From Leptolyngbyaceae cyanobacterium M33_DOE_097 (GTDB lineage Bacteria; Cyanobacteriota; Cyanobacteriia; Leptolyngbyales; Leptolyngbyaceae), in assembly GCA_015296075.1 (NCBI GenBank), contig DVDV01000200.1, positions 1-58,723 of the forward strand: a stretch of DNA of 58,723 nt. The letters are read 5' to 3'. The translations under genes and the position numbers were made by a program. The number at the start of each line of letters is the position of its first letter. Position 1 is the first letter of the stretch. Positions 9,089 to 18,845 of the stretch are shown here, one piece after another. Under the pieces are notes generated by a model, which saw only the letters and a program-made list of their open reading frames with translations, searched no databases and was not told the origin of the DNA.

Positions 9089-9564
9089 AGGGCAGCCCTT
9101 TGGTAGTAGTGCATTGGGTGAGATGTCGCAAAGCCAGGAAAGAAAAAGTCTGATCAGCGGCGTGGTTCAGAAGCCGTCCGATTAAGGATAGAAACATCCT
9201 TAATTTTGAACATTCTCCCACACTCATCCTGCACGGCTACTACCGCCTGTAACATGCAGACCTCCCCGAGAAAAACATGATTCAAATCATCTTTTCTCAA
9301 CATTTAGATATCTCTCAGGCCAACCAGCGCTCTTACCTTCTCGCAAGTGGAAAAATCTTGGTACTGTGTTCTTAATGCAGATACTTACAATATCCAAAAA
9401 AATTTGAGTCGCCCCTCTCTTTACTGCTAAAGCTATAGAAGCGCAGTGAAGTCCAAACAGGTCTGTTGAGAAAGCTTGTAATACTTGACCTGGGCGATCG
9501 CTTATATCGTTTGTTCTCTGCACACTCCTGGGAATTCTAAGCGTGTGTCGTCACCAAACCAAAC
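9089..9564. other. Divergent intergenic region with a 9-bp inverted repeat
   Basis: The gap between divergently transcribed GT2-TPR and kinase genes must hold both promoters. The one visible structure is a perfect inverted repeat, ATTAAGGAT (9181-9189) and ATCCTTAAT (9196-9204), with a six-base loop. A T-run follows on the plus strand, so it could be a weak terminator or an operator. A 78-codon minus-strand frame in the gap shows no protein-like features. Confidence 0.5.
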
Positions 9565-11499
9565 ATGACCTGTTGTCTCAATCCTGCTTGCGAACAGCCC
9601 CAAAACCCCGATGATGCTGAGTTTTGCCTGAGTTGTGGCACTCAACTGTTCCCGCTATTACGGAGTCGCTACCGAGTGCTGCGTCCGCTCGGGCAAGGTG
9701 GCTTTGGCAAAACCTATCTCGCGGTTGATGAAGACCGCCTGAGCAGTCGGTGTGTGATCAAACAGTTTTCACCCCAGGTAGAAGGCTCCAAAGCCCTTGA
9801 CAAGGCAATTCGGCTATTTGACCAGGAGGCCGTGCGGCTGCATGAGTTGGGTGAGCATCCTCAGATTCCCGCTTTACTTGCGTATTTTGAGCAAGATAAG
9901 CGCCTCTACCTGGTGCAGCAATTTATTGAAGGGCCAACATTGCTGCAAGAAATGCAACACAGTGGCATGTTCAATGAGCAAAAAGTGCGGGCAGTGCTGG
10001 CCGGAGTTTTGCCAGTTCTCAAATATGTTCACGACCATCAGGTAATTCACCGCGACATTACGCCTTCCAACATCATTCGGCGTAAAACCGACAACAAGCT
10101 CGTTCTGCTTGATTTTGGGGTTGCCAAACTTTTGTCAGCCGAAACTGCGTCCCAACCGGGCACCAAAATTGGTACTGAAGGCTATGCCCCAATGGAGCAA
10201 TTGCGGGGTGGCAAAGCCTATCCTGCTAGCGACCTCTACAGTTTGGGTGTCACGTGCCTGTATTTGATGACTCGCACCAAACCCGATGACCTTTACAATC
10301 CGCTAGAGGGCAAGTGGCTCTGGCGTGACAAGTTGAAAGAACATGGCATGGCAATGAGCGAAGGAATTGCCAACATCCTCGACAAGCTGCTGAAAGACTT
10401 AGTCAGCGAACGCTATCAGTCAGCCGACGCCGTCATGCGCGACCTTCGTATGGCGCTTTCTCAGCCAGTTGCCAACCTGCCGACCACCGCGATCGCGGGC
10501 AATCCAGTCAGCCGAGTGCCCCCCGCGTCGGCATCACTGACGAGCCGCCCCCCTACATCTCAGCCCCGCATGCCGATCTCAAACCCACCTGCATCGAAAC
10601 CACAAATTTCGGGTTCACAACGACGCTGTTTGATGACCTTGACGGGCACTCGTTGGGTGTTGGCAACAGCGGTTAGTCCTGATGGACGGCTTTTAGCCAG
10701 CGCGGGGTTAGACAACAGCATTCGCCTCTGGAATTTTGCCACAGGCGAGTTGATGCAAACCTTAAGCGGACATGTCAAACCGATTAACTGTCTGGCTTTT
10801 AGCCCCGATGGGCAATTTCTCGCAAGCGGCAGTGATGATTACACTGTGCGAGTTTGGCAAGTGCCTGCCGTCAAGATGGTCAAGGTTTTGTCTGGGCATT
10901 CACGCGATGTCACCTCGGTTTGCTTTCATCCAGATGGGCGATCGCTCGTGAGTGGCAGTGAAGACCGCAGTGCCAGGTTATGGACGATTGATAATGGCGA
11001 AACGGTGCGCGTTTTTCCTGAGTTGGCTGGCATTGTGCGCAGTGTGGCAATCAGCCCAAATGGTCAGATCTTGGCCTGTGGCAAGCTCGACAACCAGATT
11101 AAGCTGTGGAATTTAGCAACTGGCGCAACATTGAAAGTATTTGGTAAAGGCCACTTCAATGCGGTCAATGCGGTTTTAATCACACCCGATGGCAAGAGCC
11201 TGATTAGCGGCAGCAAAGACAAAACCATCAAAGTCTGGAATTTGACCACTGGCGAAGTCGTCAATACCCTGGCTGGGCATACAGACTCCGTTAACGCGAT
11301 CGCCCTGAGCAGTGACGGAAAACGGCTCGTGAGTGGCGGTAGCGACAAGACAGTGCGCCTTTGGAACATGAGTACCATGACTCTACTCAATACCTTTAGC
11401 GAACACTCAAACTCGGTTAACACCGTTTGCATCAGCCCCGACGGTTACCTGGCGGCAAGCGGTAGCTCTGATAACACCATCCGGATTTGGCAAATTTAA
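9565..11499 (+). CDS. Serine/threonine protein kinase with zinc ribbon and WD40 propeller
   Basis: A 644-residue regulatory kinase with three modules. Residues 3-24 hold cysteines (C3, C4, C9, C21, C24) forming a small zinc-ribbon-like finger. Residues 36-300 are a Hanks-type kinase domain with GQGGFG loop, ATP-binding K66, IHRDITPSN catalytic loop (D164, N169) and LDFGV (D183). Threonine replaces the usual lysine after HRD, as in many cyanobacterial kinases. A Pro/Ser-rich linker leads to about seven WD40 repeats from residue 355 to the end, each with SPDG and LWNxxTG-like ends. The propeller probably recruits substrates. No membrane segment is seen; substrates are unknown. Confidence 0.93.
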   Translation: MTCCLNPACEQPQNPDDAEFCLSCGTQLFPLLRSRYRVLRPLGQGGFGKTYLAVDEDRLSSRCVIKQFSPQVEGSKALDKAIRLFDQEAVRLHELGEHPQIPALLAYFEQDKRLYLVQQFIEGPTLLQEMQHSGMFNEQKVRAVLAGVLPVLKYVHDHQVIHRDITPSNIIRRKTDNKLVLLDFGVAKLLSAETASQPGTKIGTEGYAPMEQLRGGKAYPASDLYSLGVTCLYLMTRTKPDDLYNPLEGKWLWRDKLKEHGMAMSEGIANILDKLLKDLVSERYQSADAVMRDLRMALSQPVANLPTTAIAGNPVSRVPPASASLTSRPPTSQPRMPISNPPASKPQISGSQRRCLMTLTGTRWVLATAVSPDGRLLASAGLDNSIRLWNFATGELMQTLSGHVKPINCLAFSPDGQFLASGSDDYTVRVWQVPAVKMVKVLSGHSRDVTSVCFHPDGRSLVSGSEDRSARLWTIDNGETVRVFPELAGIVRSVAISPNGQILACGKLDNQIKLWNLATGATLKVFGKGHFNAVNAVLITPDGKSLISGSKDKTIKVWNLTTGEVVNTLAGHTDSVNAIALSSDGKRLVSGGSDKTVRLWNMSTMTLLNTFSEHSNSVNTVCISPDGYLAASGSSDNTIRIWQI

Positions 11500-11610
11500 G
11501 CAGCCAATTTTAGCTCAATTGTTGCCTGCTCAGTCTGCACATTTTTCTGGATCACACCAAACTCTAATCACGCCATCGACCTGCTTAGATTTGTTAACAC
11601 AGCAACTCAA

Positions 11611-11648
11611 TCGAAGGAGCAAATCGCTGTGGCAACCTTCGCTTTTTT
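11611..11648 (+). terminator. Rho-independent terminator after the kinase gene
   Basis: CGAAGG near 11612 pairs with CCTTCG at 11636-11641 and is followed by TTTTTT at 11643-11648. The loop is long (about 18 bases), so the structure is moderate. Its position about 110 bp after the kinase stop fits transcript termination. The remaining gene-free bases up to 11984 show nothing else recognisable. Confidence 0.6.
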
Positions 11649-11984
11649 GACACCCCTACCGTTGTCTTAAATGAGTCGTGAAATGAGAGAGGTGTTGTGC
11701 CCAAGTTGGCCGAGAAAACCGCTTCATAAACCCAGATAGGATCGCTATCGCTCCTCAAAACTCAATGCACTACCAACAACCAATACCATCAGCAAAATCT
11801 TGCGAAAGGCGACTATCTTAAGAGTGATTTAGAATCCCTGCCAACAAGAGTTTGAAGCCTAAGTTTCACAAAGACCCTCAAGAAAAAGGTTTACACGAAA
11901 ATTTGTGTCATTCTTCCCTTAAAATCAAGAACTTTGACAATTTTCTGGGTAGGCTAAACTCACAGCCATTTATTTTTTAGCCCC

Positions 11985-12260
11985 ATGAACAATGCACAAT
12001 ATCCGTTTGGCATGGTTCACTACTTGTTTCGCAAAGCTGACTATACACGCTGGCATCGGCTAGAAAGCAAGCGACATATCCTGCGATCGCAGTTGGGTTT
12101 TGTTGACCACACTCCATCTCGACCCAAAGCCTGTAGCGGCTGTAGCAACTACCATGGTGTCGCTTATGGCACGACTTCTGAGACACGAACCATGCTAGTT
12201 TGCGGGTTGCATCCTTATGGCTGGCAAACAGAAGGAACTTGTCCTGATTGGATTCGCTAG
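11985..12260 (+). CDS. Small Cys-rich conserved cyanobacterial protein
   Basis: A 91-residue protein with a distinctive C-terminal half: C50 and C53 in KACSGCSNYHG, then C73 in LVCGLHPYGW and C86 in GTCPDW, with nearby histidines H57 and H76. This spacing suggests a small zinc- or iron-binding site. I recall similar short proteins in other cyanobacteria but know no function. The N-terminal half is basic and aromatic (YLFRKADYTRWHRLESKRH). It lies alone between the kinase and alaS; no strong Shine-Dalgarno precedes the ATG. Coding confidence rests on the patterned cysteines and ordinary codon use. Confidence 0.7.
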   Translation: MNNAQYPFGMVHYLFRKADYTRWHRLESKRHILRSQLGFVDHTPSRPKACSGCSNYHGVAYGTTSETRTMLVCGLHPYGWQTEGTCPDWIR

Positions 12261-12533
12261 ATTGACTCAAGCGCATATAAAAGCCAAACGATAAGTCAGG
12301 AAAATCCAACTGTTTTTCCCAAGGCTTTCAGAAGAAATCAGAATCCAACGCTTAGCCACAGGGTGCAAAAGGCTTTCCTCTGTGAGAAATTCTGGTTTCT
12401 GGCTCCGCATTGGCATTCATCGCTCATCGTGATTCTTTTGTTTTCTGCGTGCTTTGCTGCACTTCTTCGGCTTGAGCGAAAGCCAAGCATCTATGATTAA
12501 AGAAATGTGAGTTTAATTCGTTAGTCCTGACCC

Positions 12534-15161
12534 ATGCGTACCCCTAAGACTGGTGCTGAAATTCGGCAGACATTTCTCGACTTTTTTGCGGTAAGAGGTC
12601 ACAAGATATTGCCCAGTGCATCGCTTGTGCCTGAAGACCCGACTGTACTGCTAACAATCGCGGGAATGTTGCCCTTCAAACCCATCTTTTTGGGGCAGCA
12701 AGTACCAGAAGTACCCCGTGCTACCACCTCCCAAAAGTGCATTCGCACCAACGACATCGAGAATGTGGGGCGTACTGCCCGACACCACACCTTCTTTGAG
12801 ATGCTGGGCAACTTTAGCTTTGGTGACTATTTTAAGAACCAGGCGATCGCCTGGGCTTGGGAGCTGTCTACCCAAGTCTTTCAATTACCGCCTGAGCGTC
12901 TCGTCGTCAGCGTCTTTGAAGAAGATGATGAAGCCTTCGCGATCTGGCGTGATGAGGTCGGCGTCAACCCGGCTCGGATCAAACGCATGGGAGCCGACGA
13001 TAACTTTTGGGTTTCGGGGCCAACCGGGCCTTGCGGGCCTTGCTCAGAGTTGTACTACGACTTCAAACCGGAACTCGGCGACGCCGACATCGACCTCGAA
13101 GACGACACCCGCTTCATCGAGTTTTACAACCTGGTCTTCATGCAATACAACCGGGATGCAGACGGCAATTTAACCCCGCTCAAGAATAAAAATATTGACA
13201 CGGGCATGGGGTTAGAGCGGATGGCGCAAATTCTCCAGCAAAAACCCAACAACTACGAAACCGATCTGATCTTTCCGATTATCCAAACGGCAGCCGCGAT
13301 CGCAGGAGTTGACTACGAGACAGCCGACGAGTCAACGAAAGTCGCACTCAAGATCATCGGCGACCATACGCGTGCGGTCGTTCACATGATCTCAGATGGC
13401 ATTACCGTTTCTAATGAAGGACGGGGATATGTATTGCGTCGTCTGATTCGCCGCTTGATCCGTTATGGGCGGTTAATTGGCATCGAAAAGGAATTTACGC
13501 CCCAGGTGGCAGAAACCGCGATCGCCCTAGCAGAGTCGGCTTATCCACAAGTGCGGCAGATGGAGTTAACCATCAAAGTCGCCCTGCAACGCGAAGAGGT
13601 GCGCTTCCTCAAGACACTTGAGTTTGGCGAGAAAGAGTTAGCGGCCCTAATTGAGCAAATTGGCAAAGGCGGGCAAATTCCTGGGGAAAAGGCGTTTATC
13701 CTATACGACACCTACGGCTTTCCGCTAGAGTTGACCGAAGAAATTGCTGCTGAGCAAGGCGTCACTGTTGACCTGGCAGGCTTTGAAGCTGAAATGGAAG
13801 CCCAGCGTCGTCGGGCCCAATCGGCTCGCGAAACGATTGACCTGACAGCTCAAAGTACGTTGGCTCAACTCGCCACAGAAATCGAATCGACGGATTTTCT
13901 GGGCTATCAACAGCCTGTCACCTTATCCGAAGTGAAGGCTCTCGTAGTTGGTTCTGCCCCAGTCTCGTCAGCCGAAGCAGGCACAACCGTCCAGATCATC
14001 CTCGACCAAACGCCATTCTATGCAGAATCAGGTGGACAAGTCGGCGATCGCGGCTACCTCTCCGGCGATACCGTTCTCGTACGGATTGAGGATGTCCAAA
14101 AAGAGGCGAGCTTGTTTGTCCACTTCGGCCGTATCGAACGCGGTACGCTGCATGTTGGCGATATGGTTTCGGCTCAGATTGATGTGAGCTGTCGGCGACG
14201 GGCACAAGCGAACCACACAGCAACTCACCTGTTGCAGGCGGCCCTCAAGCAAGTGGTTGATGACAACATTGCGCAGGCTGGCTCACTTGTTGCCTTTGAC
14301 CGTCTCCGCTTTGACTTTCACTGCCCCCGCGCTTTAACCTCTGACGAGATCCGCCAGATCGAAGAACGGGTCAATACTTGGATTGCTGAAGCGCATCCCG
14401 CTCACATATCCACCATGCCGATCGCAGATGCGAAAGCCAAAGGCGCGATCGCCATGTTTGGTGAGAAGTATGGGGCTGAAGTACGAGTCCTTGATGTACC
14501 TGGTGTGTCGATGGAGTTGTGTGGAGGCACTCATGTCAGCAACACCGCTGAAATTGGCCTGTTCAAAATTGTCTCAGAGACGGGGGTAGCGGCAGGCATC
14601 CGGCGGATTGAAGCCGTAGCAGGACCAGCCGTACTGGAATATCTCAACGTGCGTGACGAGATTGTGCGCGACTTGAGCGATCGCTTTAAAGCAAAGCCTG
14701 AAGAGATCCTAGACCGGATCACCACTCAACAAGAAGAGTTAAAAGCGACTCAAAAGCAACTCACCGCTTTAAAGAGCCAACTTGCCCTTGCTAAAGCCGA
14801 TCAACTCTTGAGTCAAGCTGAAACCGTTGGTGAGTTTCAAGTGCTGGTCGCCCAACTCGAAGGGGTCGATGCAGACTCACTCAAAACCGCTGCTGAGCAA
14901 CTCCAGCAGAAGCTGAAGCAGGGGGCTGTGGTGTTAGGTTCTGCCCCAGAACCCGATAAGGTCAGTCTGGTTGCAGCCTTTAGCCCAGCCGTTGTGCAAA
15001 AAGGCTTACAAGCTGGCAAATTTATCGGCGCGATCGCCAAAATTTGCGGCGGTGGTGGCGGTGGTCGGCCGAATCTGGCCCAAGCGGGCGGACGCGACCC
15101 TGGCAAACTGGCTGATGCCCTCGCTCAAGCGAAGCAAGAGCTGCATGACAATTTAGGCTAG
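12534..15161 (+). CDS. alaS: Alanyl-tRNA synthetase
   Basis: AlaRS charges tRNA-Ala and hydrolyses mischarged Ser- and Gly-tRNA. At 875 residues it is full length. The N-terminal class II catalytic core shows [15 protein letters not shown] (motif 2) and DTGMGLERM (motif 3). The editing domain has the zinc-binding HTATHLLQ and CGGTH motifs. A coiled coil (about 725-775) and a C-terminal C-Ala domain with a glycine-rich [16 protein letters not shown] stretch complete the protein. The gene stands alone, convergent with gmk, with a large perfect inverted repeat between the two. No T-box or other leader control is evident. Confidence 0.98.
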   Translation: MRTPKTGAEIRQTFLDFFAVRGHKILPSASLVPEDPTVLLTIAGMLPFKPIFLGQQVPEVPRATTSQKCIRTNDIENVGRTARHHTFFEMLGNFSFGDYFKNQAIAWAWELSTQVFQLPPERLVVSVFEEDDEAFAIWRDEVGVNPARIKRMGADDNFWVSGPTGPCGPCSELYYDFKPELGDADIDLEDDTRFIEFYNLVFMQYNRDADGNLTPLKNKNIDTGMGLERMAQILQQKPNNYETDLIFPIIQTAAAIAGVDYETADESTKVALKIIGDHTRAVVHMISDGITVSNEGRGYVLRRLIRRLIRYGRLIGIEKEFTPQVAETAIALAESAYPQVRQMELTIKVALQREEVRFLKTLEFGEKELAALIEQIGKGGQIPGEKAFILYDTYGFPLELTEEIAAEQGVTVDLAGFEAEMEAQRRRAQSARETIDLTAQSTLAQLATEIESTDFLGYQQPVTLSEVKALVVGSAPVSSAEAGTTVQIILDQTPFYAESGGQVGDRGYLSGDTVLVRIEDVQKEASLFVHFGRIERGTLHVGDMVSAQIDVSCRRRAQANHTATHLLQAALKQVVDDNIAQAGSLVAFDRLRFDFHCPRALTSDEIRQIEERVNTWIAEAHPAHISTMPIADAKAKGAIAMFGEKYGAEVRVLDVPGVSMELCGGTHVSNTAEIGLFKIVSETGVAAGIRRIEAVAGPAVLEYLNVRDEIVRDLSDRFKAKPEEILDRITTQQEELKATQKQLTALKSQLALAKADQLLSQAETVGEFQVLVAQLEGVDADSLKTAAEQLQQKLKQGAVVLGSAPEPDKVSLVAAFSPAVVQKGLQAGKFIGAIAKICGGGGGGRPNLAQAGGRDPGKLADALAQAKQELHDNLG

Positions 15162-15291
15162 AGACTGAGGCGGCAATTTCCTAATTTTGTAGCAATCATG
15201 GGGTTCGTGCGTGAAAACGGCTGACCCCATTGCTTCTATTTGTCCAGCTAAAAGTCCCAAAAACAGCATTCAGCAAGCAGAAACACGATCA

Positions 15292-15357
15292 AAGAGTGGA
15301 TTGTCAAGTTCATGGCTCAGGGTAAAACTCAGCTTTTGAACTCATCAATCCACTCTT
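15292..15357. repeat. 12-bp perfect inverted repeat between convergent alaS and gmk
   Basis: AAGAGTGGATTG (15292-15303) and CAATCCACTCTT (15346-15357) are exact complements, and inner AGTTCA/TGAACT arms extend the structure. No T-run follows on either strand, so it is not a classic terminator, though its place between two convergent genes suggests a role in stopping or protecting both transcripts. Confidence 0.65.
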
Positions 15358-15400
15358 AAAGATGTTCTGCCACGCTGGGTAACGTTTTCTCTAACGTTCT

Positions 15401-15964
15401 CTAGCAAGCGGCTGTGGCATACAAGGCGTGTTCGATCGCCTCAAGTGCCTGATCAAAGTCATCATTCACAATTTGAATGTCAAACTCGCTGGCAGCATTT
15501 ACCTCTTCTCGCGCCCGCAGCAAACGACGCGCGATCGCGGCATCACTATCTTGGCCTCGACCTCGAATCCGATGTTCTAATTCTTCTAAGCTGGGCGGCA
15601 GAATAAAGATGAGTGTGGCTCCAGGGTAAGTGTGCCGAATCTGACGGGCACCTTCTAGCTCAATCTCTAAGATGACCCAGTTATCTTGAGCAATCTGCTC
15701 TTCAACCGCCGCTCGTGGCGTGCCGTAATAGTTGCCAGCAAACTCTGCCCACTCAAGCAGCTCACCTTGAGCCACCATGCGCTCAAACTCACCGCGTGAG
15801 ACAAAGAAGTAGTTGCGGCCATGCACCTCACCCGGACGCGGCGCGCGCGTTGTAACCGAGACCGAAAGATACAGTTCGGGATGGTGTTTCAGCAACGCTT
15901 GCAGCAAGGTGCCCTTACCAACGCCACTGGGGCCTGTTAAAACGATCAGTTTGCCTTTTGCCAT
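15401..15964 (-). CDS. gmk: Guanylate kinase
   Basis: Gmk phosphorylates GMP to GDP with ATP. The 187-residue product shows the P-loop GPSGVGKGT at residues 11-19, the GMP-binding [19 protein letters not shown] segment, and the [12 protein letters not shown] and [16 protein letters not shown] lid region, all of normal spacing. It lies downstream of remA and a 48-codon ORF on the same strand. remA-gmk adjacency, with rqcH close by, is also seen in Firmicutes (ylzA-gmk near yloA). About 190 bp separate the small ORF from gmk, so gmk may also have its own promoter. Confidence 0.97.
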   Translation of the reverse strand: MAKGKLIVLTGPSGVGKGTLLQALLKHHPELYLSVSVTTRAPRPGEVHGRNYFFVSRGEFERMVAQGELLEWAEFAGNYYGTPRAAVEEQIAQDNWVILEIELEGARQIRHTYPGATLIFILPPSLEELEHRIRGRGQDSDAAIARRLLRAREEVNAASEFDIQIVNDDFDQALEAIEHALYATAAC

Positions 15965-16153
15965 GAGATTTATCGACAGCCAAATGAAGACGAGTAGTTA
16001 GGGTTAAGTCAATATAACAATCCTGTTTGAGTTGTGAGAGTTTTTCCGGAGAACAGCCTCCCACAACTCTGCCCCAATCTCTATAACTGGTTTAGGATTG
16101 CTATTGTTTCGGCGATCGCGGCAAAACTGGAAAAAATGCGGAACATTGCTTAG

Positions 16154-16300
16154 TCACTGAATAAACAACCCCCTTCTGCGAATCCGATCTGCAATCGTCA
16201 AAACGTCAATGCCAGTCAAGGCAGATACCCTGACAGCAATCGCACTAACTTGTTGCAAAGCGGCAAGAGCTGTGTTCGAGTCTACTTTTCCACTAGACAT
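16154..16300 (-). CDS. Unannotated 48-codon ORF overlapping the end of remA
   Basis: The ATG at 16300-16298 lies inside the last codons of remA (shared ATGTCTAG junction) and the frame runs 48 codons to a TGA at 16154. The product begins [18 protein letters not shown] and ends [13 protein letters not shown]: an amphipathic, Ala/Val-rich helix-like peptide with a basic tail and no membrane segment. The stop-start overlap is typical of translational coupling. I do not recognise a family. It could be a chance frame, but its position in the remA-gmk interval makes it a credible small protein. Confidence 0.5.
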   Translation of the reverse strand: MSSGKVDSNTALAALQQVSAIAVRVSALTGIDVLTIADRIRRRGLFIQ

Positions 16301-16553
16301 CGTTTTCTTTAACGCTCACCATAAACCGATTGGCAACAGTTTCCGGTTGAATCGCCGAAAGCACGACATGCCCTGAGTCCATAATAATAACAGCCCTCGT
16401 CCGTCTGCCGTAGGTTGCATCAATCAGATGTCCAGACTCCCGTGCGTCACTAATAATTCGTTTAATTGGGGCTGACTCTGGGCTAACAATCGCAATCACA
16501 CGATTAGCTGTCACAATATTTCCAAAGCCAATATTGATTAATTTAATTTCCAT
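16293..16553 (-). CDS. remA: DUF370/RemA family regulator
   Basis: The 86-residue product matches DUF370, the family of Bacillus RemA, a DNA-binding regulator of extracellular matrix genes that assembles into rings. Diagnostic segments are [20 protein letters not shown] near the N-terminus and [28 protein letters not shown]. The frame is open 63 codons further upstream, but homologues start at [11 protein letters not shown], so the ATG at 16553 is chosen. In cyanobacteria the targets are not established. The gene is divergent from rqcH with about 155 bp between the starts, and is followed by a coupled small ORF and gmk. Confidence 0.92.
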   Translation of the reverse strand: MEIKLINIGFGNIVTANRVIAIVSPESAPIKRIISDARESGHLIDATYGRRTRAVIIMDSGHVVLSAIQPETVANRFMVSVKENDV

Positions 16554-16707
16554 AGAACACACGAAAAGGTAAAGATTGGGAGTGTTACCTCCGCCACATT
16601 TACTGGCAGAGTTTTTGCCGTCAGTGGTGATGGTATAAAACTTACAATTGACCGAAAAGCCGACGAATTCAAGCGAGAAAGTACGAACCCCGCCATAGGG
16701 ATTGATA

Positions 16708-18468
16708 GTGCAACCCGTAGATCTAACGACACTTAACGCCATTTGTGCCGAGCTACGTAGTCAGTGGCTACCCGCAAGGCTCGAGCAAGTTTACCAACGC
16801 GATGCTTTCACTGTATGTCTGGCCTTACGCACGCTAGACCAGCGAGGTTGGTTAACAATTTCGTGGCATCCTCAAGCCGCTCGTCTTTGCATCGAGCCAC
16901 CACCCCCGCGATCGCCCGACACATTCACCTTCAGCCAACAATTACGCCATCAAATTGGTAATCTCGCGCTTGTGGGAATTGATGCGATCGCCCCCTGGGA
17001 ACGAGTTCTCGATCTGCAATTTGGCCAGCGTCCCGGCGATCCACCCATCTGGCACCTCTACGCCGAGATTCAAGGTAAATACAGCAACCTGATCCTGACT
17101 GATCGCGACAATCAGATTGTTACAGCCGCTCACCAAGTTAATCTACAACAGTCTAGTGTGCGTCCCATTCTGACGGGGCAACCCTACGAACCACCACCCC
17201 GGCTCACCACCCCGATTCCTTCCTTACAGGAGCCAAAAGAGCAGTGGCAAGAGCGAATCAGCTTGATTGATGCGCCGCTGAAAAAAAATCTGATGAAAAC
17301 CTACCGGGGACTCAGCTCAGCTCTGGTCTTGGCAATGCTCAGGCAAGCTCAACTAGACCCTGAGCAGACAACATCGAGCCTCACCTCAGATGCGTGGGAG
17401 CGGTTGTATGACACCTGGCAAATCTGGCTCACTCAGCTTGAAAAAGAAACCTTTCACCCAGGTTTTACTCCAAGTGGTTACACCGTTTTAGGGTGGGAGG
17501 TGAGCGAACCAGCCGAAAGTGTTCAGACTGTTGTGAGACACTACTATCAGGAACAACTGAATCGGCAAGAGTTCAGCCAGTTACGGCATCAACTGCTGCA
17601 AAAAGTCAGCAACGTTCTGCAAAAACTCAAGATTAAGGCAGACGGCTTTACCAGTCGCCTCGCGCAGTCCGACCAGGCAGACACTTACCGCATGCAAGCC
17701 GACCTGCTGATGGCGCACCTTCACACGTGGCAAGTTGGTCAGCAAGTCATCAACCTACCGGACTTTGAGACGGGGGAACCGATCGAGATCGCCCTTGCCC
17801 CAACCAAAACCGCCGTGCAAAACGCTCAAACTCTTTACAAACAGCACCAAAAGCTGCGCCGGGCACGGGGTGCGATTGAGCCATTACTTGCAGAAGTCGT
17901 TGAAGAAACTCAATACTTACAGCAGGTTGAAGCCGCCTTACAGGAATTAAGCGAGTATCAGGATCCGGAAGACTTGCAAGCCTTAAAAGAAATTCGTGAA
18001 GAATTGGTGCAACAAAACTACCTCGAAGACCCCGCTTATCGAAGCCGCGAACAACGCGATCGCAGCGAAAGTCAACCCTACCGTTATGCATCTCCAAACG
18101 GACTTGAGGTCTGGGTTGGGCGTAATAATCGACAAAATGATCAACTCACGTTTCGTACGGCCAACGACTACGACATCTGGCTTCATACTCAAGAGATTCC
18201 CGGCAGTCATGTGCTTTTGCGCCTCCCCCCCGGGCAAACCCCTGACCACGAAGACCTGCAGTTTGCCGCTAACCTAGCCGCTTTTCACAGTCGTGCGCGT
18301 GACAGCGAACAAGTGCCTGTGGTTTACACCAAACCTAAAAATGTTTATAAACCCAAAGGGGCCAAACCGGGCATGACTATCTACAAACAAGAAACCGTGA
18401 TCTGGGCGCAACCCGGCCATTTCAGGCAAAAGCCGCCCATTCATTTAGAATCTTTATCGAAAACATAG
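16708..18468 (+). CDS. rqcH: NFACT/Rqc2-family ribosome quality control protein
   Basis: RqcH binds 50S subunits carrying stalled nascent chains and recruits tRNA-Ala to add C-terminal alanine tails. The 586-residue product has an N-terminal NFACT-N domain ([20 protein letters not shown]), a helical middle with coiled coil (about 370-440), and a C-terminal NFACT-R domain ([38 protein letters not shown]). The GTG at 16708 is chosen because AGGG lies seven bases upstream and homologues start (M)QPVDLTTL; a TTG two codons earlier is possible. The nearby remA and gmk echo the Firmicutes yloA-ylzA-gmk order. The cyanobacterial name fibronectin-binding protein is a legacy term. Confidence 0.93.
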   Translation: MQPVDLTTLNAICAELRSQWLPARLEQVYQRDAFTVCLALRTLDQRGWLTISWHPQAARLCIEPPPPRSPDTFTFSQQLRHQIGNLALVGIDAIAPWERVLDLQFGQRPGDPPIWHLYAEIQGKYSNLILTDRDNQIVTAAHQVNLQQSSVRPILTGQPYEPPPRLTTPIPSLQEPKEQWQERISLIDAPLKKNLMKTYRGLSSALVLAMLRQAQLDPEQTTSSLTSDAWERLYDTWQIWLTQLEKETFHPGFTPSGYTVLGWEVSEPAESVQTVVRHYYQEQLNRQEFSQLRHQLLQKVSNVLQKLKIKADGFTSRLAQSDQADTYRMQADLLMAHLHTWQVGQQVINLPDFETGEPIEIALAPTKTAVQNAQTLYKQHQKLRRARGAIEPLLAEVVEETQYLQQVEAALQELSEYQDPEDLQALKEIREELVQQNYLEDPAYRSREQRDRSESQPYRYASPNGLEVWVGRNNRQNDQLTFRTANDYDIWLHTQEIPGSHVLLRLPPGQTPDHEDLQFAANLAAFHSRARDSEQVPVVYTKPKNVYKPKGAKPGMTIYKQETVIWAQPGHFRQKPPIHLESLSKT

Positions 18469-18537
18469 TAGAAGTTAAAGTCATAAAACCATGAAGTTTC
18501 GTGACAAAAGGAATGTGTATCTTGTTACAATATGACC

Positions 18538-18657
18538 GTAAGGGGGAAAACAAATAGTATGTACCCGCTGCAAGTTTGGGAACGCGCAGATGGGTTCCTC
18601 CAAATAGAGAGAACAACGTGGAAGACTATTAACGACCAGCTACGCTGGTCTTTTTTT
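18538..18657 (+). ncRNA. Candidate intergenic small RNA
   Basis: A TACAAT -10 element preceded by TG (18526-18531), with a weak GTGACA 19 bases upstream, would start transcription near 18538. The transcript would run about 120 nt to a strong terminator at 18634-18657. An internal hairpin, GGAAC with GTTCC near 18580-18598, is visible. It lies after rqcH and well before the next gene. No family (6S, Yfr1, tmRNA) is recognised. A short frame beginning near 18559 crosses the terminator and is unlikely to be the product. Confidence 0.45.
18634..18657 (+). terminator. Strong rho-independent terminator
   Basis: GACCAGC-TAC-GCTGGTC is a perfect seven-pair stem with a three-base loop followed by seven T residues. 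It ends either the rqcH transcript or, more interestingly, a short RNA starting near 18538. Confidence 0.88.
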
Positions 18658-18845
18658 ATCTTTTTGTATAGTCGTACTATTAGCGTATCGAAAACGTTGC
18701 CAGCAAAGACTCTACTTTGGGCAGAAGTTTCCCTGATTGTTCCTGATCGGTCGTGAAAAATGCAGAGGAAAGAGTTGTATTTCTAAAATTTCCCGGTAGG
18801 ATGGCATAGTTATTGAGAGGCTTGAGGTGAACGCGATCCCCGGCT

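Noticed and set aside
18559-18756. ORF beginning MYPLQVWERADG
   Set aside because: It runs through a strong terminator and has no homology I recognise; a small RNA explains the segment better.
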